Origin: JACNJF01 sp050288105
GTDB lineage: Bacteria; Pseudomonadota; Gammaproteobacteria; GCA-001735895
Direction of reading: 5' to 3'
Length of the DNA stretch: 64,000 nucleotides
Assembly (NCBI GenBank): GCA_050288105.1
Contig: JBNKDE010000003.1
Location: forward strand, 248,001 to 312,000
Shown here: in pieces, positions 46,601-52,785 of the stretch
Position numbering within the stretch: position 1 is the first letter of the stretch
Layout of the letters: every line of letters starts with the position of its first letter
The notes under the pieces: model-generated
What the model was told of the DNA's origin: nothing
What the model saw: the letters and a program-made list of their open reading frames with translations, nothing else
The model's database searches: none
Made by a program: the position numbers and the translations under genes

Positions 46601-47374
46601 AAAGCTTACGGTATTGTGGCAGGCATTGCAGTCTGACTCGATAGGGGAATGAAACTCCGACATACCCACTGCGGTCACATTATTATGGCAACCACTGCAA
46701 CTACCAAAGACCTCTTCGTGATCAGTTTTTACTGCAATAGCAAAGCCCCGTGTCGTATGACAGGCCTGGCAGAAATGACTGGATGCAACATGGTCAAGTG
46801 GTTTAGGTGTGATTAATTGTAACGTACCATTTTTGTTATAAGTATTAACCCCATTGTGGCATTGCAAACAGTTGGAAGAAACGCCTAAATGGCCGGAGTA
46901 AGGACCTACAATCGCCATATCGCTCGCTTCTGTGACCACGATAAGTTGCAATGCCCTCTGACTGGTATAACCGTTGGCAGAAACCGTTAGCTGGACAATA
47001 TAATCGCCAGCAACATCTGCAGTGAAACTTGGTGCGGAGCTGGTCGGGTTCTGTAATAAAGCAGCGCTGCCTTCAGGTACATGGGTAAAAGACCAGTCAT
47101 AACTCAAAACAGCATTAGTAGAAACAAACGCAGGGTTGTTCGAGGAATAAACGGATTTTGTGCCATCCAGATCAACTACATCATTAACCTTCGCAGCCAT
47201 AATACCGCCGGCAGTTCTAGCCTCTATGATCGCCGAATCTCCCGCAATTGGAGCTACTGGCGTGGTACCCGCAGGAGCGCTACCGCTACCGCCGCCACAG
47301 CCGCTCATCGACATGGCCAGCATCAATGTCAATAAAAAACCAAAAAGCTTTCTGGAAATTCCATGCGACTGCAT
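43631..47374 (-). CDS. Giant multihaem cytochrome c lipoprotein (38 CxxCH + 1 CX4CH)
   Basis: About 1247 residues. A lipoprotein signal ends at MSMSGC (Cys 26) and is followed by a Gly/Ser/Pro linker. A PKD/Ig-like domain (VLSYDWSFTHVPEGSAALL) covers about residues 45-145. From about residue 160 to the end I count 38 CxxCH haem sites, most followed by N, H, D or T; many alternate with DHSxxxxxxRCDxCHN and HxPTSxDCxxCH units, giving a roughly 25-30-residue beat. The last site is CX4CH (CGRSGCH). The ATG at 47374 has AAAGGG; a GTG lies three codons upstream. The protein is expected on the outer side of the membrane as an electron conduit or store. No porin gene is adjacent. Confidence 0.93.
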   Translation of the reverse strand: MQSHGISRKLFGFLLTLMLAMSMSGCGGGSGSAPAGTTPVAPIAGDSAIIEARTAGGIMAAKVNDVVDLDGTKSVYSSNNPAFVSTNAVLSYDWSFTHVPEGSAALLQNPTSSAPSFTADVAGDYIVQLTVSANGYTSQRALQLIVVTEASDMAIVGPYSGHLGVSSNCLQCHNGVNTYNKNGTLQLITPKPLDHVASSHFCQACHTTRGFAIAVKTDHEEVFGSCSGCHNNVTAVGMSEFHSPIESDCNACHNTVSFLTLEADGSYDHSNITRACQGCHNGKVARGAVDTPIHQPPLSDCGFCHNTASFKGAYPDHTDPNGSVFGKRCDSCHNDDLVNGIGRSSTGFHPADMSIAGDGSLDCDVCHSVTQFKTGGFNHASIDISLNPQEPACFKCHNDATTNIGATQMPNDVNHSGLTINQDLDCFICHSTEAFAGATFFDHSVLAPGKLCADCHGDLAPVNPGDIDATGIPAPTATYQHVDTNGADCGACHTPGTFTTGIFDHSTVDLVANRCDSCHNGVISTGLSSFADHIPLMVGSPADCDVCHTTTDYSSFATPIVMTHTDAGVDISVCAACHDGIKSVGKSVGHIPTRALDCIACHYDASSYTTFTVTTWDHAAIPSNDTDCASCHATGYATAKHATHIPSVAECSVCHTSTSDFTVTNFRTAVHDSLTEGCEGCHVSRLFPDAADANKYKASSHLPTSQDCQFCHSASAVDFSDYSNFAHTGITSNCASCHDGSFVGVLPNAKGKPSDTIHNTVTADCSICHTTSNNFLDGAYVDHSSPDIQNVRCDNCHNGDFTFNTPPAPVIKGKNFIPNSTNTNTHPVTSSDCSVCHSSDPAIDFKDGGVDHSSPAVQAQRCDACHGSTATGMSVNHVPTGSDDCGSCHIAGGAFKPSTFSHSGITNNCTSCHDGSYVSSGALGEPNDTLHTTDNSDCSVCHNTVAFAGASFDHSGITASTRCDTCHNGNAASGKEPPLGHVPTSQDCRACHVTSGFIPGTFDHSQNSASARCDSCHNTNPGYATPKSATHIDTSQDCGTCHFGFDTFAGAVFDHSGVTASTRCDSCHVDGSATATGKDDALPTHLVTSLDCRSCHNANAGTFAGGSWTHDASSAGNCTNCHVTNGGATPKPSGHINATAQCDWCHNTSNWSFSHSTSNYPGTHSTRRIAANGCNECHTGNFPNSVFPITTANFPWSERADLAPYCVACHYNDGRREHSQSRIENTSSSGYANCGRSGCHRVSSSSW

Positions 47375-47785
47375 AGTTAACACCCTTTCACCTGTGTATA
47401 TTAAGTTCTATCTTTTTTATAGTGTCGAACCATTGATTAGAAAATCCTTCCCTAATCCGCCTGTATGATCCAAACGCCGCTAATTCTAAACTTACTACCC
47501 TCAATGATACAGGGAAATAATTCCCAAAACGACAACCGGTGCGTTTTACCAGATTATCCTCATAATATTCCATGACTCAGTTGTGGTTTAGCGATTTTGC
47601 TCTAAAAGTGTGCCTGTCAAAACGAGACCAACGCCACTAATCTGCTCGTTGACAGTCCGACCTGCTTAGGGGACAGTTTATCCCTGTCGATGATTGAATT
47701 TTGACCCGAAGCACACACTGGTTACACAATCAGAATGAGTTCAGCCGAACCCTCTATAACCACACGGCTCGCATAGCTCAGCTAC
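47375..47785. other. Intergenic region upstream of the multihaem cytochrome
   Basis: This 411-bp gap separates two minus-strand genes and must hold the cytochrome promoter. I see an AT-rich tract (TTTTTTATAG, near 47413) and no convincing ORF: a 61-codon frame at 47388-47573 has no recognisable features. No repeats or RNA gene are evident. Confidence 0.4.
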
Positions 47786-48868
47786 TCAAGGGTTGATCAG
47801 TTTAATTTTGACGCCTTTGCTCTTTTTCGCCAGATACATTTGCTCATCGGCTCTCTTGATCAGGTTTTTTGGATCATCATAACTCTCAGATCCGGTTTCA
47901 GAGATCCCTATACTCAGATCTATCTCAGGATATTTGAGGTGAAATGCGGTATGAATTTTCTCGCTGACCATTTGCGCATTATCAGAGTTACAGTCAGGTA
48001 AAATGACACAAAACTCGTCACCACCATAGCGGCAGGGAATATCGGCTTCTCTGACGTTTTGCTGCAGCACCTTACCCACATGCTGGAGCACTTCATCCCC
48101 CTTAACATGTCCTTCTAAATCATTAATTTTCTTGAAATCATCGACATCAAGATAGATCAGGCTGAGCTTGTTCGCATGCCTTTTAGCCAGCGCCAGGGCC
48201 TTACGTAATTCATCTCGCATGGCGCCCATATTATAAATACCTGTTAACGAGTCGAGCCTTGCCTGGCGCTGCAGCTGAGCAGTCCTTTCCGCGACCTTTT
48301 TTTCCAGGCTGGAAGCATACTGTTCCGTTCTTTTTTTTGCCGCCTCAATCTCGCTCACCAGGCTGTCAATATAGGTATCAAAGACTAGCGTGGTATCGAA
48401 ATACATCAATTTATCGAGTGTATTGACCGACTTCTCAAGTATTTCGCTATCTTTGATGCCGGACTTCAAAACCTTAATGATCAAATCCTTGAGCGAGCTG
48501 ACGGCCGATAGATAAAGCTTGGGTTCAACACCGATTCGTTTATGCACCATTCCAATACGTAATCGGTTATTGACATACTCCGCATCGTAACTTCCGGAAA
48601 ATAGATCCAGGATATAATCACGCTGTGCCTGACGCAGGCGAATCAGAGTATCGCTATCCCCGATGAGTAACGCGATCTCTTCAATCTCGGTTTGTTTTTC
48701 ATAGAACTCATCGACAATATCGCTAATGCTTTCTTCGATTAAGTCATAGTGACTGGATAGCACAACCAGACAGGGTTGTGTCAGACCAAGCAACTCCATG
48801 CGCCGCGATATCTCAGCATCACTGAATTGCATTTGTTCCAACAGGGTTTTCTCGGTTCTTTTCATCAT
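47786..48868 (-). CDS. Globin-coupled diguanylate cyclase
   Basis: 360 residues. The first about 165 form a globin-coupled sensor domain (MELLGLTQPCLVVLSSHYDLI, then NRLRIGMVHKRIGVEPKLYL), in which the His of MVHKRIGV is the likely haem-proximal ligand. A coiled coil (about 165-200) leads to a GGDEF domain with RYGGDEFCVILP and an RxxD inhibitory site (READ) five residues upstream. The architecture matches oxygen-sensing cyclases such as DosC. It lies next to the multihaem cytochrome but 411 bp away. It links oxygen level to c-di-GMP. Confidence 0.93.
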   Translation of the reverse strand: MMKRTEKTLLEQMQFSDAEISRRMELLGLTQPCLVVLSSHYDLIEESISDIVDEFYEKQTEIEEIALLIGDSDTLIRLRQAQRDYILDLFSGSYDAEYVNNRLRIGMVHKRIGVEPKLYLSAVSSLKDLIIKVLKSGIKDSEILEKSVNTLDKLMYFDTTLVFDTYIDSLVSEIEAAKKRTEQYASSLEKKVAERTAQLQRQARLDSLTGIYNMGAMRDELRKALALAKRHANKLSLIYLDVDDFKKINDLEGHVKGDEVLQHVGKVLQQNVREADIPCRYGGDEFCVILPDCNSDNAQMVSEKIHTAFHLKYPEIDLSIGISETGSESYDDPKNLIKRADEQMYLAKKSKGVKIKLINP

Positions 48869-48959
48869 TTTGCCTGAAAACCACTCAACATTCCCAATCG
48901 ACAGATCATTTAAGAATAGTGTATCCGACTACTATTTCAATAAAAAACAAATGACAGGT

Positions 48960-49418
48960 TCAGGCAATATAGTTAGGCAACTGGTAATTTCGCTGATGAT
49001 TAAAGATTAACACTGTTTCTATGCGGGTCACTTCAGGACGAACAGTAAAATAGTCCAGCGCCAGGTTCCGCAGGTGCTGGGTATCCCTGACCGCCACATG
49101 CACCAGAAAATCATACTGTCCAGAAACCAGAAACACTGACCGTACTTCAGGCATTTGTTCAATCTCCAGTTGGAAATTTTCGACCAGCTCTCTCGAATGT
49201 TTGTTCAAACCTACAAAATACATCGCCTCAAGCTCTATCCCCAGCGCCACAGGACTGACCTCAGCATGAACCCCCTCAATCACGCCATTTGCATACAGTT
49301 GTTTGACACGTTCAAAACAGGTTGACGGTGCCAGGTCCACCTGAGCCGCCAGTGATTTATTTGAAATTCGACCATTATTCTGTAAATGCCGAATAATTTC
49401 GAAATCTATTCGATCCAT
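48960..49418 (-). CDS. Lrp/AsnC family transcriptional regulator
   Basis: 152 residues with an AsnC-type HTH (DFEIIRHLQNNGRISNKSLA, AAQVDLAPSTCFERVKQLYA) and a RAM effector domain (VRSVFLVSGQYDFLVHVAV). It is divergent from the methionine gamma-lyase gene across an AT-rich gap with a palindrome, so it very probably controls that gene, with an amino acid such as methionine as effector (inference). Confidence 0.94.
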   Translation of the reverse strand: MDRIDFEIIRHLQNNGRISNKSLAAQVDLAPSTCFERVKQLYANGVIEGVHAEVSPVALGIELEAMYFVGLNKHSRELVENFQLEIEQMPEVRSVFLVSGQYDFLVHVAVRDTQHLRNLALDYFTVRPEVTRIETVLIFNHQRNYQLPNYIA

Positions 49419-49459
49419 TGCTTATAACCCTCAATATTCAGAAGTTAATTCGATATATA

Positions 49460-49477
49460 AATCTATAATCATAGATT
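49460..49477. promoter_or_regulatory. Candidate Lrp-type operator between lrp and mgl
   Basis: AATCTATAATCATAGATT is a perfect 7-4-7 palindrome in the 97-bp AT-rich divergent gap. Its centre lies about 50 bp from each start codon. AT-rich palindromes of this kind are bound by AsnC/Lrp regulators, and no other repressor gene adjoins it. Confidence 0.65.
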
Positions 49478-49515
49478 ATTCTATATTTTTAAACTTTATC
49501 AAAATTAATTTCCAA

Positions 49516-50718
49516 ATGACCGGCAATACAAAGAATAAAACCCAGGGATTCTCTACCCGTGCTATCCATACAGGTTTTGACCCTTTTCAGCATCACGGCG
49601 CGCTAAACCCGCCGCTATACCTGAATGCAACCTATGCATTTGAGTCAACCGAACAGGGGCAGAAGCGTTTCCTGGGCGAAGAACAGGGCTATGTCTATTC
49701 TCGCATTGGGAACCCCACGGAAACAGTACTGGAAAAGAAACTGGCCGAACTGGAAGGAGGAGAAGCCGCTCTTGCAGTTGCTTCAGGCATGGGAGCGATC
49801 ACTTCACTATTGTGGTCCTTCATCCAGCCTGGGGATGAGATACTGGCTGATAAAACCCTGTACGGGTGTACCTATGCACTCTTCACCGAAGGCCTGAGCA
49901 AGTTTGGAGTCAGGGTTGTATTTGCTGATTTTACCCAGCCGACCGAAGTTGCAAATGCAATTACAGAAAACACCCGTTTTCTATTCTTTGAATCGCCTGC
50001 CAATCCAAACATGCGCATCATCGATATCGAGCATATATCCAGCATAGCGCATCAGGCAAACTGTCGTGTCATTGTGGATAACACCTACTGTACTCCGTAT
50101 CTGCAACGCCCCATCGAGCTGGGTGCGGACTTCGTTATCCATTCTATGACCAAATACCTGTGTGGTCATGGCGATGTGATCGCTGGTGCGATTATAGGAC
50201 CGGCGGAAGATATCCAGCACATTCACCTGTTTGGAATCAAGGACATGACCGGTGCTGTCATTTCAGCATTCGATGCCTACCTGGTAATTCGCGGCCTGAA
50301 AACCCTGGAAATCAGGATGGATCGACACTCTAGCTCCGCAATGCAGCTGGCGACATTGATTCAGCAACATAAGGCAGTGTCACAAATTTACTATCCAGGC
50401 CTGGCATCACATCCGCAGCATGAACTGGCCAAACGGCAGATGAAGGATTTCGGTGGCATGATCGCATTTGAACTGAAAGGTGGTTACGAAGCTGGTATTC
50501 GGTTTATGGACAAGCTTAAACTCGCGATGCGTGCAGTCAGCCTGGGTGATGCTGAAACCCTGGTGCAACACCCAGCCAGCATGACGCATATCACCTACTC
50601 TCCAGAAGACCGAATCAAGCATGGTATTAGCGATGGTTTGATCCGCATCTCGGTTGGACTGGAAAACCTGCAAGATATAATTACTGATATTCAACAGGCT
50701 CTGGATCACTGCGAATAA
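49516..50718 (+). CDS. Methionine gamma-lyase
   Basis: A 400-residue PLP enzyme of the Cys/Met metabolism family. The PLP lysine is in SMTKYLCGHGD. The Cys in TLYGCTYALF matches the active-site Cys that marks methionine gamma-lyases, and YSRIGNPT and GYVYSRI are the usual PLP-phosphate contacts. It cleaves methionine to methanethiol, 2-oxobutyrate and ammonia. Cystathionine-cleaving relatives usually lack that Cys, but homocysteine or cystathionine activity cannot be excluded. It is divergent from an Lrp regulator. Its product methanethiol is the substrate of the MtoX operon in this window. Confidence 0.9.
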   Translation: MTGNTKNKTQGFSTRAIHTGFDPFQHHGALNPPLYLNATYAFESTEQGQKRFLGEEQGYVYSRIGNPTETVLEKKLAELEGGEAALAVASGMGAITSLLWSFIQPGDEILADKTLYGCTYALFTEGLSKFGVRVVFADFTQPTEVANAITENTRFLFFESPANPNMRIIDIEHISSIAHQANCRVIVDNTYCTPYLQRPIELGADFVIHSMTKYLCGHGDVIAGAIIGPAEDIQHIHLFGIKDMTGAVISAFDAYLVIRGLKTLEIRMDRHSSSAMQLATLIQQHKAVSQIYYPGLASHPQHELAKRQMKDFGGMIAFELKGGYEAGIRFMDKLKLAMRAVSLGDAETLVQHPASMTHITYSPEDRIKHGISDGLIRISVGLENLQDIITDIQQALDHCE

Positions 50719-50792
50719 CGACAGTATTAACAGGGTTTAATAAGTGTTATCCCCCATTGACGGGGTAGAGCCTGTGGTTTGAATAAAGAAAA

Positions 50793-50839
50793 TGGTGCCG
50801 GCACCACGAATCGAACGCGGGACCTACTGATTACAAGTC
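50793..50839 (-). other. tRNA-Thr(TGT) 3' fragment, probable attachment site
   Basis: On the minus strand this reads as the anticodon loop CTTGTAA, the 3' anticodon strand TCAGT, AGGTC, a T arm with TTCGATT (CCGCG pairing with CGTGG), an acceptor 3' strand TGCCGGC, the discriminator A and CCA. The 5' half is absent: the sequence beyond CTTGTAA does not pair with TCAGT. This is the duplicated end that integration in a tRNA gene leaves behind. The CCA end points away from the element, so the intact gene should lie at its far right end. Confidence 0.85.
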
Positions 50840-50846
50840 TCGGCGT

Positions 50847-50929
50847 CACAACATTCCACAACATCAAACACCTTGAAATTCAATGACTTACAATGTCGTC
50901 CTTCCGAGTCCATGTTGTGTAATGTTGTG
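50847..50929. repeat. Inverted 18-bp repeat pair, candidate integrase arm sites
   Basis: CACAACATTCCACAACAT (50847-50864) recurs in inverted form as ATGTTGTGTAATGTTGTG (50912-50929), 17 of 18 positions matching, 47 bp apart and immediately inside the tRNA fragment. Each copy is itself a tandem of CACAACAT-like 9-mers. Paired arm-type sites beside the core site are a normal part of tyrosine-integrase attachment regions. Confidence 0.65.
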
Positions 50930-51074
50930 GCTTTCTGCCCCTTGGTGGACTAAATCTGGTACTACCTATCAGAACTGAAGCGCCCTTCGAGCGATCGTAA
51001 GGCATCAAGTAATACAATGCCCGAAGGCCTGTCGATTACTTTTGATGTGTTGATGTCCAATTTGGCTTCCCGAC

Positions 51075-51347
51075 TCAGTCCCACATACCGATCTCGATCA
51101 GCCTCAAGGTTGGCTGATTGCAAACAGGACAAGTTAAGGCTCCCTGATCCGCAGGATCTAAATTGATCAACTTCCTGCTTCCGCAAGAACTGCATTTCCG
51201 GCTCTTGGAAGCACTACTTGAGTTCAACAGTGTCTTGCATTTCTGGCATTCATAAAGTCCGTACCCCTGCCCCATCATGCCAACACCATCGATGTAGTCG
51301 GACTTCCTGTAACCGCAGGGACAGAATGCTTCGTAGATTTCACCCAT
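51075..51347 (-). CDS. Zinc-ribbon protein of unknown function
   Basis: 90 residues with four Cys knuckles: CPCG, CQKCK, CSSCG and CPVC, enough for two zinc ribbons. No other domain. Its start nearly abuts the stop of the next gene upstream. A shorter frame (50962-51195) overlaps it in another register and was not called. It forms a compact unit with the small protein and the Mrr-like nuclease. Confidence 0.6.
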   Translation of the reverse strand: MGEIYEAFCPCGYRKSDYIDGVGMMGQGYGLYECQKCKTLLNSSSASKSRKCSSCGSRKLINLDPADQGALTCPVCNQPTLRLIEIGMWD

Positions 51348-51662
51348 TCAATCGTGGCCGTCCTGTTTCCGCTCGAAAGTTGGCTGATCAAAGTGACTGT
51401 AATCGACACCTTCATCGTTCCAGGTGATAGAAAGACTTTCCTGCCTCTCGCTGATAGTTTGCCCAAATACCGATACATGCACCGCATCCATTAACGCCTG
51501 CATTTCAGCATTGGAAGTAAGATTCAGAAATACACCGGCCTGGATAAATCCGGCTAATCGATGTCGCTCCATATCTGGCAGCTTGTACCCATCTTTGGAT
51601 GCTTTGAACAATCGCTGAAATCGTTTTTCGACTTCCTTTTTGAATATTACAGAATCGCTCAT
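51348..51662 (-). CDS. Small soluble protein of unknown function
   Basis: About 104 residues from ATG 51662; a GTG directly after the preceding stop (51671) is an alternative start. The sequence is mixed helical, with VEKRFQRLFKASKDG and DMERHRLAGFIQAGVFL. No motif recognised. It lies between the Mrr-like nuclease and the zinc-ribbon gene with almost no gaps, so the three are one operon. Confidence 0.6.
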   Translation of the reverse strand: MSDSVIFKKEVEKRFQRLFKASKDGYKLPDMERHRLAGFIQAGVFLNLTSNAEMQALMDAVHVSVFGQTISERQESLSITWNDEGVDYSHFDQPTFERKQDGHD

Positions 51663-51671
51663 CCGTTTCAC

Positions 51672-52661
51672 TCATGCCGGCCAATACAGCTTCACCAGCG
51701 GTATCAGTGTCTTCACTTCTACATCCATTTCCTCGTAATTATCGACCACCGCATCAACCAGCTGATCGAGATCCATCAGTGTCACCGGAATATTGGCACG
51801 CTCCGCCTCGTAACGCGCATCCTTGGTAAAACCCCCAGTACTGACATACATCCCTTTATCGTCCTTGTGGCGGCCACCAAGAAAGCCTCGAATTTCCTTC
51901 GACCCCATGGACTCACGGCGGTGTTTGCACTCCACTACGATACGCGGTTGCTCGAATCCGAAACCATCCGGTGACGCCAGAATATCGATGCCGCGATCTG
52001 CCCCAGGAGGTGAAACGCGTGTCTTGTACCCCATGGCTCGTAACACACCCGCAACGAGTTCCTGCAACTCAAAAGGATCGAGACGATTTATCTTGTCCTT
52101 GATGTACTCACGCGACTGATCTCTAACAGAAACCAATTGATCATCTTCGTCGAATTCGTCCTCAGCATGAATATCCGCATCAACAGATTTTCCGGCTAAT
52201 CGCATTTCAATTTCTTGAACGGCCGGTTCAGGTAGTTGGAACAGGGTTGAAATGGCCCCGAGTGAATTACGCGACCTACTGGACAGACTGTCCCGATCAA
52301 CCTCGCCCTCCCACTCAACCTTGCGGCAACGAGGCAATTCCGAAATGATAGAATCATCAAAGAAAACCTCAGACTTGATTGTACCTACCAGATATTTGCG
52401 TCGGCCGGAATCGTAACTGACCACCCGGTCTCCAATCTGGATATCATTCAGAAACCTGAAAACCTGCCCAGTAAAGATCGCAATTCGCCCTTTCTTGCTT
52501 CCAGGGTATGTCTCTATCGTCAATCGGGAAAGCTCATCCTTACTCATCGAAGTATCGAAGTTACCTAATTGAGACCAGCCAATTGCAACGAAAGAATGCT
52601 CCAAAAAATCATTGATAAAAGCCGATCCACTCCCGGCCCGGATCATCCACATTTTTTTCAT
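51672..52661 (-). CDS. Mrr-like restriction endonuclease
   Basis: About 329 residues from ATG 52661 (AGG upstream; a TTG lies four codons before). Residues 1-110 form a small beta-rich domain (MWMIRAGSGSAFINDFLEH and later GDRVVSYDSGRRKYLVG) of the EVE/PUA-like kind often found in modification-sensing nucleases. Residues about 195-310 form an Mrr-type nuclease: ELVAGVLRAMGYKTRVS, GADRGIDILA and VVECKHR give the D...ExK catalytic set. This points to a modification-dependent (type IV) enzyme, but the target base cannot be read. Confidence 0.85.
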   Translation of the reverse strand: MKKMWMIRAGSGSAFINDFLEHSFVAIGWSQLGNFDTSMSKDELSRLTIETYPGSKKGRIAIFTGQVFRFLNDIQIGDRVVSYDSGRRKYLVGTIKSEVFFDDSIISELPRCRKVEWEGEVDRDSLSSRSRNSLGAISTLFQLPEPAVQEIEMRLAGKSVDADIHAEDEFDEDDQLVSVRDQSREYIKDKINRLDPFELQELVAGVLRAMGYKTRVSPPGADRGIDILASPDGFGFEQPRIVVECKHRRESMGSKEIRGFLGGRHKDDKGMYVSTGGFTKDARYEAERANIPVTLMDLDQLVDAVVDNYEEMDVEVKTLIPLVKLYWPA

Positions 52662-52785
52662 TTGCCTATCCAATTATTTCAGTTAGTTGTAGATAAGTAA
52701 CACCCAAAATCGTATCACCTAACCACTTATTAGACGTAGGAATGCCACTACCTGGTTGTGCAAGTACGGATGTCATCTTCTTTTC

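Noticed and set aside
43867..46800. Regular spacing that could suggest a CRISPR array
   Set aside because: The period is of haem motifs in protein, the DNA units are not identical repeats, and no cas genes are present.
43937..47335. Many open frames on the plus strand and in other frames across the cytochrome gene
   Set aside because: They arise from the repetitive Cys/His-rich codons of the multihaem gene; they lack ribosome sites and recognisable domains.
47388..47573. 61-codon frame in the cytochrome upstream region
   Set aside because: No recognised motif, and it would cover the expected promoter.
50793..50961. A complete, possibly interrupted, tRNA-Thr gene
   Set aside because: No 5' half (D arm or acceptor 5' strand) is found within the following 120 bases on the minus strand.
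50962..51195. 77-codon frame overlapping the zinc-ribbon gene
   Set aside because: It shares DNA with a better-supported frame that has four Cys knuckles, and it has no features of its own.
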